From Flavobacterium sandaracinum (GTDB taxonomy: Bacteria; Bacteroidota; Bacteroidia; Flavobacteriales; Flavobacteriaceae), in the NCBI RefSeq assembly GCF_004349135.1, contig NZ_SMFN01000005.1:32844-96843 (forward strand): DNA of 64,000 bases, written 5' to 3'. The position numbers were made by a program, and so were the translations under genes. Shown here one piece after another: positions 25,349-33,510 of the stretch. Numbering within the stretch: position 1 is the first letter of the stretch; each line of letters opens with the position of its first letter. The notes under the pieces were generated by a model. That model was not told where the DNA came from and did not search any database. It saw only the letters and a program-made list of their open reading frames with translations.

Positions 25349-28339
25349 TTATTCTTCCATAGAATCACAGTGATATTCTATTTTTTCCTTCTTTTTAGGT
25401 TCCTGAGTATTCATACCTTTATTCTTTTCTTGCAGTAACTGACCGATCAGCTCATTTCTTTCTTTAGCAATCGCTACTCTTTGCGCTTCATCTTTTTGCG
25501 CATCATAATATACAACTCCTTCAATAAGGGTTTTTTCAGCTTTAGCGTAAATAGATAACGGATTAGTATTCCATAATACAACGTCCGCATCTTTACCCAC
25601 TTTTATACTTCCTACTTTATCATCAATACGCAATAGTTTAGCTGGATTCAGCGTCACGAATTTCCAAGCATCTTCCTCCGATATATTACCATATTTCACT
25701 GCTTTTGCCGCCTCTTGATTCAGTCTTCTGGACATTTCAGCATCATCAGAATTGTAGGCTACTACAAGTCCCGCATTGTGCATTATTGGCCCATTAAAAG
25801 GGATAGCATCATTTACTTCAAATTTATACGCCCACCAATCTGAGAAAGTAGAAGCTCCAACGCCGTGCTCTTTCATTTTATCGGCTACTTTATATCCTTC
25901 AAGAATGTGAGTATACGTATTTACTCTGAAATTAAATTTTTCGGCAACATTCATCAACATCAAAATTTCCGATTGTACATAAGAATGACAACTAATGAAA
26001 CGTTCTTTGTTTAATATTTCAGCTAATGTTTGTAATTCTAAATCGACTCTTGGCGCATTTCCTTTTGCTTTTTTACCACTAGAATTGTATGCTTTCCAAG
26101 CCATATCATATTCTTTTGCACGCTGGAAGTAATCGGTAAAAACTTGTTCAACTCCCATTCTGGTTTGCGGAAAACGAGTAGGATTAGTGATTCCCCAATT
26201 GGCTTGTTTTACATTTTCTCCCAAAGCAAATTTGATGAAACCAGGTTGATTTTTATAAAGCATTTCTTCTGCAGAAGCACCCCATTTCCATTTTACAATT
26301 GCAGAGCGTCCACCAATAGGATTAGCGGAACCGTGTAATAATTGCGAAATAGTTACTCCACCAGCTAAATCTCTGTAGATATTAATGTCTTCTGAATTTA
26401 CCACATCTTGTATTGTTACTTCAGCACTAGAATTGTGTCCGCCTTCGTTGACACCATTAGAAATTGCAATATGCGAATGTTCATCAATAATTCCGCTGGT
26501 TAAATGTTTGCCTTTGGCATCGACGATTGTTGCAGCTGCGTCAGAAATATTTTTCCCGATAGACGCGATTTTTCCGTTTTTAACTAATACATCCGTTTCT
26601 TCAAGAATCCCTTCTTTTTCATTGGTCCAAACAGTAGCATTTTTGAATAATAAGGTTTCTGCGGTGGGTTTTTTCAAATTACCATAAGCAACATTTGGAA
26701 ATGTTGTTGGGATAATCATGTTGTTTTTCTCAATTTTCGAGGAATCAACCACTTTTACAAAAGGTGCCGTTTTTACAGCAGACCATTTTACTTCATTTCC
26801 ATTAAATAAAACGGCTTTTCCAGAAAGATTTTGTGTGTCTTCAATATATCCAATTAATCTAATAAAGCTAGTTTTAGTGGAATCATTAGGTTTGATTACT
26901 GTCGAAATCCAATTGTTGGTCATCGTCAGTTTTGAGTTTACTTTTTTAGCATCAACTGTTGTAATTTCTGATTTTGGTGCGCTAATTTCGCCATTAATCT
27001 TCCATTTGTATTTTTCATTGTTGATGGTTAAATCATAATTCCCACGAATATCTTTTGTAGTCAAGTCATTAATAACAAATTTGTTTCCTTGAACCCAGTT
27101 TTCATAGAGTATTGTTTTTTCTTCGAAAATTTCTCCAGAAGTAATAACGAAATTCGCTAAACTTCCTGTTTTCAAAGTTCCCATTTCGTTACTTTTTCCT
27201 AAAAGTGCAGCAGGAATTGTAGTCAATGCTTCTAACGCTTTTGTTTTATCAAAACCATATTTGATGGCTCTTAAAAGATTCGGTCTAAAATCTTCCATTT
27301 TCTTTAATTTGTCTGTCGTCAATGCGAAAACAATTCCGTTATCAGCTAAAACTTTAAGGTTAGTAGGCGCTTGGTTCCAAAAACGCAAATCTTTTAATTC
27401 CATTTGGTTCGCTTGATTGGGATCTGAAACATCATAGGCTTCAGGGAAATTGATTGGAATAATAAATTTAGAACTCGTTTTTTTGATTTCCTCAATGCGT
27501 TCAAATTCGTTTCCGTTTCCTTTAAGAACATAATTTAAACCAAATTCCTTCGCTATTTTGGCAGCACGTAAACTGTTTAATTTGTCTTCAGAAGCAAATA
27601 TTTGGATCAATTTTTCATTATTTGCTAAGGCTTCTAATGATAAATCTTTGGTTGTTGAATTGCCTTTTTTGTACCAATCCAGATCATGATACATTTGGCG
27701 TAATAATGCCATCATTCCCATTAAAGAACTTGGGTAGGATTGATTTGTGGTTACACTTTTAGTAAACGCAAAGTGATTGGTCACTTTATCAGAAAGCAAT
27801 TGATTCTTTTTTTCAAAGTTGTTTAAAGCGATTAAAGTTCCTGATCCGCGTGCAATTCCGTCTGGGATATGAGTTCCCACAACACCAAATCCGGCTTTTA
27901 ATAATTCTTCGGCTTTAGTTTGGTCGTATTTGAAAGCTTCGTAAGCATTCACCTCGGAACGAATGCTCTCATTCCAATAAAAACCTGATCTTTTTGTATC
28001 ATACAAAGGGTTTCTTTCGGTGATTCCTTTTGGTTTTTCGATTCCAAAACTGGTATACATATCAATAAAAGAAGGATAAACGGATCTTCCCTCCAGATTG
28101 ATTGTCGTGCAATTTTTTGGGATGGAAATATTTGTTCCAACACCGATAACTTTTCCGTTTTGAATCAGTAAGGTACCTTTTTCGATAACTTGTGTGGGCG
28201 TTACATAAATTTTCGCATTGGTAAAAGCGGTAAAATTGGTGTTTTTGTTTTGAACACTTTCATTATTCGGAAAGTATTCTTGTGCGTAGGTTTTTGGCAG
28301 TAAAAAACTTAAAAAGAGAAGTAATACAATTTTTTTCAT
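25349..28339 (-). CDS. Secreted two-domain amidohydrolase
   Basis: 996 residues, about twice the family length, from two amidohydrolase-like halves. Signal peptide 1-19. The first half (about 30-440) has SVYPSFIDMYTSFGI in place of the HxH segment, so it lacks metal ligands. The second half (about 565-960) is intact: SGIIDEHSHIAISNG (HxH), CHSYVQSE, AYNSDDAEMSRR and a closing GSIKVGKDADVVLW. It therefore resembles a fusion of an inactive and an active unit. Substrate unknown, and an N-substituted or cyclic amide in the periplasm is plausible. First gene of the operon with the 435-residue relative and the PH-domain gene. Confidence 0.87.
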   Translation of the reverse strand: MKKIVLLLFLSFLLPKTYAQEYFPNNESVQNKNTNFTAFTNAKIYVTPTQVIEKGTLLIQNGKVIGVGTNISIPKNCTTINLEGRSVYPSFIDMYTSFGIEKPKGITERNPLYDTKRSGFYWNESIRSEVNAYEAFKYDQTKAEELLKAGFGVVGTHIPDGIARGSGTLIALNNFEKKNQLLSDKVTNHFAFTKSVTTNQSYPSSLMGMMALLRQMYHDLDWYKKGNSTTKDLSLEALANNEKLIQIFASEDKLNSLRAAKIAKEFGLNYVLKGNGNEFERIEEIKKTSSKFIIPINFPEAYDVSDPNQANQMELKDLRFWNQAPTNLKVLADNGIVFALTTDKLKKMEDFRPNLLRAIKYGFDKTKALEALTTIPAALLGKSNEMGTLKTGSLANFVITSGEIFEEKTILYENWVQGNKFVINDLTTKDIRGNYDLTINNEKYKWKINGEISAPKSEITTVDAKKVNSKLTMTNNWISTVIKPNDSTKTSFIRLIGYIEDTQNLSGKAVLFNGNEVKWSAVKTAPFVKVVDSSKIEKNNMIIPTTFPNVAYGNLKKPTAETLLFKNATVWTNEKEGILEETDVLVKNGKIASIGKNISDAAATIVDAKGKHLTSGIIDEHSHIAISNGVNEGGHNSSAEVTIQDVVNSEDINIYRDLAGGVTISQLLHGSANPIGGRSAIVKWKWGASAEEMLYKNQPGFIKFALGENVKQANWGITNPTRFPQTRMGVEQVFTDYFQRAKEYDMAWKAYNSSGKKAKGNAPRVDLELQTLAEILNKERFISCHSYVQSEILMLMNVAEKFNFRVNTYTHILEGYKVADKMKEHGVGASTFSDWWAYKFEVNDAIPFNGPIMHNAGLVVAYNSDDAEMSRRLNQEAAKAVKYGNISEEDAWKFVTLNPAKLLRIDDKVGSIKVGKDADVVLWNTNPLSIYAKAEKTLIEGVVYYDAQKDEAQRVAIAKERNELIGQLLQEKNKGMNTQEPKKKEKIEYHCDSMEE

Positions 28340-28572
28340 AGTGTGGTTTCTAATTATTTCCTAAAAGTAGAAAAATGTTAATATTATACCTTCAATTTTT
28401 TAAATTTTAACATTTTGTTTTTGCGAATAATGAATGGTATTGGGTTGATCATCATACTATTTGGAGTATTTTTTGAATATTTTATGTTATTTAGTATTTT
28501 ATCAGAAGTTATGTAAGATTTTTTATAATAATAAGAAAAGTTTTCTCTAATTTTAGAATAAAATAAATACAG

Positions 28573-30108
28573 ATGCTAGTTAAAGTTTTTGGAAGTGCAG
28601 TTTTTGGAGTCGAAGCTACAACTATTACAGTTGAGGTAAATATTGATAAAGGGATTGGTTATCATTTAGTTGGCTTGCCAGACAATGCCATCAAGGAAAG
28701 CAGTTACCGAATTGCGGCTGCACTTAAAAATAATGGTTACGCCATGCCCGGGAAAAAAATAACGATCAATATGGCTCCCGCCGATTTGCGTAAAGAAGGT
28801 TCTGCGTATGACTTAACTTTAACTATAGGAATTTTGGTTGCGTCCGGACAAATCAAGGCGGAGGATGTTGATAAATACATTATTATGGGAGAACTTTCTC
28901 TTGATGGAAGTCTTCAACCGATACGTGGCGCTTTGCCAATTGCGATAAAAGCCAAAGAAGAAGGTTTTAAAGGTTTTTTTCTTCCAAAGCAAAATGTAAA
29001 AGAAGCAGCAATTGTTGCTGGATTAGATGTTTATGGAATCGAAAATGTTCAGGAAGTGATTGATTTCTTGGAAGGAAAAGGAACTCTGGAACCAACAACT
29101 ATAGATACACGAGCCGAATTTTATAAAACATTAGATTTTCCCGAATTTGACTTTTCAGATGTCAAAGGACAAGAAAGCATCAAGCGCTGTATGGAAATTG
29201 CGGCAGCGGGAGGACATAATATTATCTTGATAGGTCCGCCGGGTGCTGGAAAAACAATGCTTGCCAAACGATTACCAAGTATTTTGCCGCCGATGACGTT
29301 ACGTGAAGCATTAGAAACGACTAAAATTCATAGTGTTGCCGGAAAGCTAAAGGAAGTCGGTTTGATGAATCAACGCCCTTTTCGTAGTCCGCATCACACG
29401 ATCTCGAACGTCGCGCTTGTTGGTGGAGGAAGTTATCCGCAACCGGGTGAAATTTCTATGGCGCATAATGGCGTTTTATTTCTGGATGAATTGCCGGAAT
29501 TTAAAAGAGATGTTCTTGAAGTAATGCGTCAACCTTTAGAAGATCGCGAAGTGACAATTTCGAGAGCCAAGTTTACAGTTACCTATCCTTCCTCTTTTAT
29601 GCTGGTGGCCAGTATGAACCCTAGTCCAAGCGGTTTTTTTAACGATCCTGATTCTCCACAAACATCTTCTCCACACGAAATGCAACGGTACTTAAGTAAA
29701 ATTTCCGGACCTTTATTAGATAGAATTGATATTCACATCGAAGTGACGCCAGTTCCTTTCGAAAAATTATCTGATGACCAAAAAGCAGAAAGCAGTGTTG
29801 ACATTCGTAAAAGAGTGACTGCTGCTCGAGAAATACAAACTGCTCGCTTTGAGCAAATGGAAAACATCCATTACAATGCACAAATGAATACCAAACACAT
29901 TCGGGAATATTGTGCCTTGGATGATGTTTCCAAACAATTATTGAAAACGGCAATGGAACGATTGAATCTTTCGGCACGAGCTTATGATCGTATTTTGAAA
30001 GTGGCACGAACAATTGCTGATCTTGATGCCGCTCCAATAGTAATTTCCAGTCATATTGCTGAAGCAATCCAATACAGAAGCTTGGATCGTGATGGTTGGT
30101 TGGGTTAA
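28573..30108 (+). CDS. comM: YifB/ComM-family Mg-chelatase-like AAA+ ATPase
   Basis: 511 residues. N-terminal Lon-protease-like ChlI domain (1-170), AAA+ module with Walker A GPPGAGKT at 221-228 and Walker B VLFLDELPEF at 301-310, and C-terminal Mg-chelatase domain. ComM is a hexameric branch-migration helicase acting in natural transformation. In the family the segment after MNP carries four cysteines (CPCG...C.C). Here residues 349-366 read NPSPSGFFNDPDSPQTSS, so no zinc ligand is left. TAATTTTA, one base off the -7 consensus, lies 18 nt upstream. REP elements begin 25 bp after the stop. Confidence 0.92.
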   Translation: MLVKVFGSAVFGVEATTITVEVNIDKGIGYHLVGLPDNAIKESSYRIAAALKNNGYAMPGKKITINMAPADLRKEGSAYDLTLTIGILVASGQIKAEDVDKYIIMGELSLDGSLQPIRGALPIAIKAKEEGFKGFFLPKQNVKEAAIVAGLDVYGIENVQEVIDFLEGKGTLEPTTIDTRAEFYKTLDFPEFDFSDVKGQESIKRCMEIAAAGGHNIILIGPPGAGKTMLAKRLPSILPPMTLREALETTKIHSVAGKLKEVGLMNQRPFRSPHHTISNVALVGGGSYPQPGEISMAHNGVLFLDELPEFKRDVLEVMRQPLEDREVTISRAKFTVTYPSSFMLVASMNPSPSGFFNDPDSPQTSSPHEMQRYLSKISGPLLDRIDIHIEVTPVPFEKLSDDQKAESSVDIRKRVTAAREIQTARFEQMENIHYNAQMNTKHIREYCALDDVSKQLLKTAMERLNLSARAYDRILKVARTIADLDAAPIVISSHIAEAIQYRSLDRDGWLG

Positions 30109-30132
30109 AATAGATTTTAGTTGTATAGATTA

Positions 30133-30484
30133 TGCTCCGCAAATTCTCCGACTTTGAGGTAGTGACTCTCGGTTTTCAATCGATTTTATTTTTGATTATT
30201 TGATTTTTATGTCAGTCACAGACTGACGAATGCATCCTCAAAGTCAGAGACTTTACGGAGCGAGAAATTGATTTGATATAGTTGATTTTATGTCAGTCAC
30301 AGACTGACGAATGTATCCTCAAAGTCAGAGACTTTGCGGAGCGAGACGAGTAATTTATAAGTCCGTTACTACTGATGACCGCATCCTCAATTCGGATACT
30401 TTGTATTGCGGAAGCAAAATTTAAAATTTTATGCTCCGCAAAGTCTCCGACTTTGAGGAAGTGATTTTCAGTCTCTGACTGACC
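30133..30484. repeat. REP-element cluster upstream of the RAYT gene
   Basis: At least five related elements. Two direct copies (30209-30264, 30291-30345) each contain hairpin GTCAGTC-ACA-GACTGAC followed by CCTC-AAAGTC-AGA-GACTTT-nCGGAGCG. Two copies run in the opposite direction (30133-30159, starting TGCTCCGC, and 30431-30484), and a degraded one lies at about 30373-30415. Short GC-richer hairpins with a three-nt loop and a GGAG-type foot flanking a RAYT gene are the definition of REP/REPtron organisation. Confidence 0.92.
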
Positions 30485-30497
30485 CTAAAAAGACAAA

Positions 30498-31103
30498 ATT
30501 AAAGATAAAGAAGGATTTATAATTCGAGATCAATCCAAACCGCATTTTATAACCGCGACGGTTGTAGACTGGGTTGATGTTTTTTCTAGAAAAACGTATA
30601 AAGATTGTATTATCGAAAGTTTGGATTTTTGCATTAAAAACAAAGGAATGATTTTGTATGGATTTGTAATTATGTCCAATCACATGCATTTAATTATTCA
30701 ATCAGAAAACAATAAATTATCTGATTTGATTCGGGATTTCAAGAAGTTTACGGCAAAGACTATTTTGAGTAAAATTGAAAATGAGCCAGAAAGTAGAGCC
30801 GATTGGATGCTGAAACGTTTTGAATTTGCTTGTAAAAGTCACAGTCGAAATGAAAAATATCAGTTCTGGCAATATGGGAGTCATCCTGAAGAAATTTTTT
30901 CAGAAAAGTTCTTTTGGTCGAAATTGGATTATATACATTTGAATCCTGTTCGAGCAGGAATAGTGGACAAAGCTTCTCATTATATATATTCCAGTGCTTC
31001 CAATTATGTTGAAGATAGTGGCATTACAGCAATTACAAAAGTTGATAATCCAGTAATTGATGTTTTGAAACCGCAATCGATTAGTACTTTTGATAAGTGG
31101 TGA
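30498..31103 (+). CDS. REP-associated tyrosine transposase (RAYT), start codon lost or ATT
   Basis: Y1/IS200-like HUH transposase domain: HMH metal motif at 30681-30689 within IMSNHMHLII, and the RAYT signature YIHLNPVRAGIV near 30931-30966. Homology clearly begins well before the first usual start (TTG at 30621): the upstream frame reads FIIRDQSKPHFITATVVDWV, the normal RAYT N-terminus, and is open from 30489 after a TAA. It contains no ATG, GTG or TTG before 30621, and the best candidate is ATT at 30498 (IKDKEGF). Either a rare ATT start is used or the gene has lost its ATG. RAYTs nick REP hairpins and are single-copy host-borne enzymes. REPs flank it on both sides. Confidence 0.85.
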   Translation: MKDKEGFIIRDQSKPHFITATVVDWVDVFSRKTYKDCIIESLDFCIKNKGMILYGFVIMSNHMHLIIQSENNKLSDLIRDFKKFTAKTILSKIENEPESRADWMLKRFEFACKSHSRNEKYQFWQYGSHPEEIFSEKFFWSKLDYIHLNPVRAGIVDKASHYIYSSASNYVEDSGITAITKVDNPVIDVLKPQSISTFDKW

Positions 31104-31480
31104 GAAAGGTCAGAGACCTTATTACACATCCTCAAAGTCAGAGACTTTGCGGAGCGTAAGTAATTGATGTTTTGAAACTGCAATCGATTAGTACTTTTGA
31201 TAAGTGCTGAGAAAGGTCAGAGACCTTATTACACATTCTCAAAGTCAGAGACTTTGCGAAGCGTAAGTAATTGATGTTTTGAAACTGCAATCGATTAATA
31301 CCTTTTATAAGTGGTGATAAAGGTCGGAGACCTTATTACACATTCTCAAAGTCAGAGACTTTGCGGAGCGTGAGTAATTGATGTTTTGAAACCGCAATCG
31401 ATTAGTACTTTTGACAAGTGCTGAGAAAGGTCGGAGACCTTATTACGCATCCTCAAAGTCAGAGACTTTGCGGAGCGATC
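31053..31480 (+). repeat. 107-bp tandem repeat x4 spanning the RAYT 3' end and a REP
   Basis: Units start at 31053, 31160, 31267 and 31374, exactly 107 bp apart. The first unit contains the last 16 codons and the stop of the RAYT gene. Every later unit repeats that coding tail (VIDVLK.QSI.TF.K and a TGA) followed by hairpins AAGGTC-AGA-GACCTT (AAGGTC-GGA-GACCTT in the last two units) and CAAAGTC-AGA-GACTTTG and the GCGGAGCG foot. Copies differ at a handful of bases, so the array arose by duplication of a block joining gene end and REP. Confidence 0.95.
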
Positions 31481-31520
31481 GAGCAGGGAAAAAAGAAAAG
31501 TATAGAAATAAATAAGTCAA

Positions 31521-31548
31521 AAAAGAGATTTCGATAGAAATCTCTTTT
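31521..31548 (+). terminator. Terminator-like hairpin before truC
   Basis: Perfect 12-bp stem AAAAGAGATTTC/GAAATCTCTTTT with a GATA loop, followed by ATTTTTG. It would end transcription from the REP array, but it directly abuts the next gene's -7 box. Confidence 0.6.
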
Positions 31549-31555
31549 ATTTTTG
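31548..31555 (+). promoter_or_regulatory. -7 box (TATTTTTG) of truC, near-leaderless
   Basis: Fits TAnnTTTG and ends only 4 nt before the ATG at 31560, so the transcript would begin at or next to the start codon. The box overlaps the end of the hairpin. Confidence 0.45.
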
Positions 31556-31559
31556 CCAC

Positions 31560-32258
31560 ATGTTAGAAATCCTGTACCAAGACGAATATATTATTGCAAT
31601 TAATAAACCAAGTGGATTATTAGTTCACAAATCATTTTATGCGCGCGATGCAAAAGTGTTTGCTATTCAAGAATTGAGAAATCAAATAGGAGGGCAACAC
31701 GTTTATCCTATTCATCGGTTGGATCGCAAAACATCTGGTGTCTTATTATTTGCGTTGGATACAGCCGTTTTAAAAATTATGAATGATCGTTTTGCCACAC
31801 GCGAAGTCGAAAAAAAATATTTAGCAATTTTACGGGGTTGGTCACCCGAAGAACTAACGATTGATTATGATTTAACCAATGATGATGGTATTGTACAAAA
31901 TGCAATAACCTACTTTCATCGCTTGCAAAGTACCGAAATTGAGTTAGAATTTAACAATAAACTAACGTCACGATATTGTTTGGTAGAAGCGATTCCAGAA
32001 ACGGGGCGTATGCATCAATTACGAAAACATTTCAAACATATTTTTCATCCCATTTTAGGAAGTCGGCCACATGGTTGTAACAAACAAAATAAATTATGGT
32101 TGGAGCATTTTGAACTGAAAGGAATGATGCTTCATGCACATCAGTTAATTTTTAATCATCCCATAACAAATGAACCACTGATCTTGAATGCTAAGATTAA
32201 TGAAGAGTTTAGCAGAGTTGGTACTATTCTTAAGCTAGATTTGAAAGAGTATGAATAA
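31560..32258 (+). CDS. truC: TruC-like tRNA pseudouridine synthase (RluA family)
   Basis: 232 residues. The RluA-family catalytic Asp is at 55 in HRLDRKTSG. N-terminal LYQDEYIIAINKPSGLLVH and the segment GRMHQLRKHFKHIFHPILG match TruC (pseudouridine at tRNA position 65) better than the large-subunit enzymes. There is no S4 domain, as expected for TruC. Cytoplasmic tRNA modification. The gene sits between REP blocks on both sides. Confidence 0.87.
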   Translation: MLEILYQDEYIIAINKPSGLLVHKSFYARDAKVFAIQELRNQIGGQHVYPIHRLDRKTSGVLLFALDTAVLKIMNDRFATREVEKKYLAILRGWSPEELTIDYDLTNDDGIVQNAITYFHRLQSTEIELEFNNKLTSRYCLVEAIPETGRMHQLRKHFKHIFHPILGSRPHGCNKQNKLWLEHFELKGMMLHAHQLIFNHPITNEPLILNAKINEEFSRVGTILKLDLKEYE

Positions 32259-32376
32259 AATATTGATTTGTAAAGTAATGCTATAAATGATTGGTCTATT
32301 TCGAATCAACAGTTTTCAGTATAAAGAGGAATAGATTTCAGATTTTTGATTAACGATTTTTGATTTCAGATTTTTA

Positions 32377-32515
32377 TCGCAACGTTCCACAGAGTCTCTT
32401 ATTTTGAGGAGTGACTTTCTATTTATAATCGATTTTGTTTTTAAAATATTTGAATTTTAAGGTCAGTCGGATACTGAAAAAAACATACTCAAAGTCAGAG
32501 ACTTTGCTTAGCAGG
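32377..32515. repeat. Diverged composite REP (inverted + direct) downstream of truC
   Basis: Same order as the unit at 30133-30264: an inverted REP relic (ending TTTTGAGGAGTGACTTTC), a spacer containing ATCGATTTTGTTT, then GGTCAGTC...AACATACTCAAAGTCAGAGACTTTGC. Substitutions are many, so this is an older copy of the composite element. The first hairpin no longer pairs fully. Confidence 0.8.
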
Positions 32516-32546
32516 TTTTAAAATCTGCAAAATTGATGATGTGATT

Positions 32547-32633
32547 GCTAGCGCGCGAGTCCCGCTCGTGGCTATTACAAATTTTTAGTGATTTACTTTT
32601 GATAGTATTCACGAGCAGTACACTCGCGCCAGC
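32547..32633. repeat. Imperfect inverted repeat, 24-bp arms, GC-rich
   Basis: Left arm 32547-32570 (begins GCTAGCGCGCGAGT, ends GCTCGTG) and right arm 32610-32633 (begins CACGAGC, ends CTCGCGCCAGC) are near reverse complements around a 39-nt AT-rich centre. The arms are far richer in GC than the surroundings. This looks like a MITE-like or cruciform repeat. No coding capacity. Confidence 0.8.
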
Positions 32634-32695
32634 GGGGTCAAAACTTACCGAAAACTTAGCAATGAAGTTTTGCGCGCTGTTACAAGTAGTTGCAA

Positions 32696-33175
32696 TTAAT
32701 TCTTCAATTCGGATATTGAATCAGTAATTTCTTGTTGATTATATTTTCCAGTTAGTATTTTGAAATCACCATTTTTATTAAGAATAACTATTGATGAGCA
32801 AGTTTTATCTTTAGGAAAAAAAATGTTGCGAATGATTTCGTTTTTGTCAATATGAATATTATTGTTTTTAGATATTTGATTTCTTCCTATGCAGTCAGAA
32901 TAAACAAATTCTTTTTTAGCATTTTTTAGATCTACATTTTTATAAAATTCACTCCAATAATCAATTGTTTGAGTAATATTTTTATCATAATCTAAATCTG
33001 AAAAATTTATCGGCGTTATGAAGTTAATAACCAATATATTTTCATCATGCCAATTAAACTCTGTTTCAATAGATTTGATTTCTGTCAATGTAAGTTTAAC
33101 AAAACGAGGAATTGAATTTTGAGCACTTGATTTTAAACCAAAAAATATAAATAATATTAAAATCCATTTCTTCAT
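32696..33175 (-). CDS. Hypothetical secreted protein, possibly thioredoxin-like
   Basis: 159 residues with signal peptide 1-18 (FGLKSSAQ). Not recognised. The second half has the look of a thioredoxin-fold end (SSIVILNKNGDFKILTGKY followed by a helix), and ENILVINFITP could be the first strand, but there is no CxxC motif. It is flanked by repeats on one side and a structured intergenic element on the other, with no operon partner. Orientation opposes truC. Composition is normal for the region. Confidence 0.65.
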   Translation of the reverse strand: MKKWILILFIFFGLKSSAQNSIPRFVKLTLTEIKSIETEFNWHDENILVINFITPINFSDLDYDKNITQTIDYWSEFYKNVDLKNAKKEFVYSDCIGRNQISKNNNIHIDKNEIIRNIFFPKDKTCSSIVILNKNGDFKILTGKYNQQEITDSISELKN

Positions 33176-33380
33176 TTTGAGTTGTTTTTTTTAGCAATTA
33201 CAGCTGACTTGCTTGTATGTCTGACAAAAGCATACAAAGCCACCCAATTCAGGGTCGATAGGTCTCACAACAGTCATACTATTTATTCCAAATATATTGA
33301 TTTTTTCTTACAAGTCATCTTGCTATTGTAAATTTATGGGATGAATTTACAAATACTATTATGAAAATAAAAACGCGCTA

Positions 33381-33460
33381 TATAGCCCCGATAGCAATGA
33401 AAAACCTAGTAAGAGCTGGTGTTCAGCTCTTACTAGGTTTGTAATGTATAGCGGGAAATA
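33381..33460. other. Structured intergenic element with 17-bp hairpin
   Basis: A perfect stem, AAACCTAGTAAGAGCTG (33402-33418) and CAGCTCTTACTAGGTTT (33424-33440) with a 5-nt loop, is framed by TAGCCCCGATAGC on the left and TATAGCGGG on the right, whose CCCG..TA and TA..CGGG parts can pair outside the hairpin. I recall this AGCCCCGAT-hairpin-ATAGCGGG frame as a recurrent intergenic element of Flavobacterium (memory, unchecked). There is no T run, so it is not a standard terminator, although it lies 51 bp beyond the end of the helicase gene. Confidence 0.7.
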
Positions 33461-33510
33461 CGTTCTTAAAAAACGAAAATATGCTGCTCCTAAAAAAGAA
33501 TAAAAATTAA

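Noticed and set aside
29639..30142. 167-codon minus-strand frame opposite the ComM gene
   Set aside because: The ComM protein on the plus strand is full length with all motifs; the reverse frame is unstructured.
30468..30689. 73-codon minus-strand frame
   Set aside because: Antisense to the RAYT gene and its upstream REP, with no independent support.
31053..31480. CRISPR array
   Set aside because: Units are contiguous 107-bp copies with no unique spacers, contain coding sequence and REP hairpins, and there are no cas genes.
32545..32727. 60-codon plus-strand frame
   Set aside because: Covers the inverted repeat and the antisense end of the secreted-protein gene.
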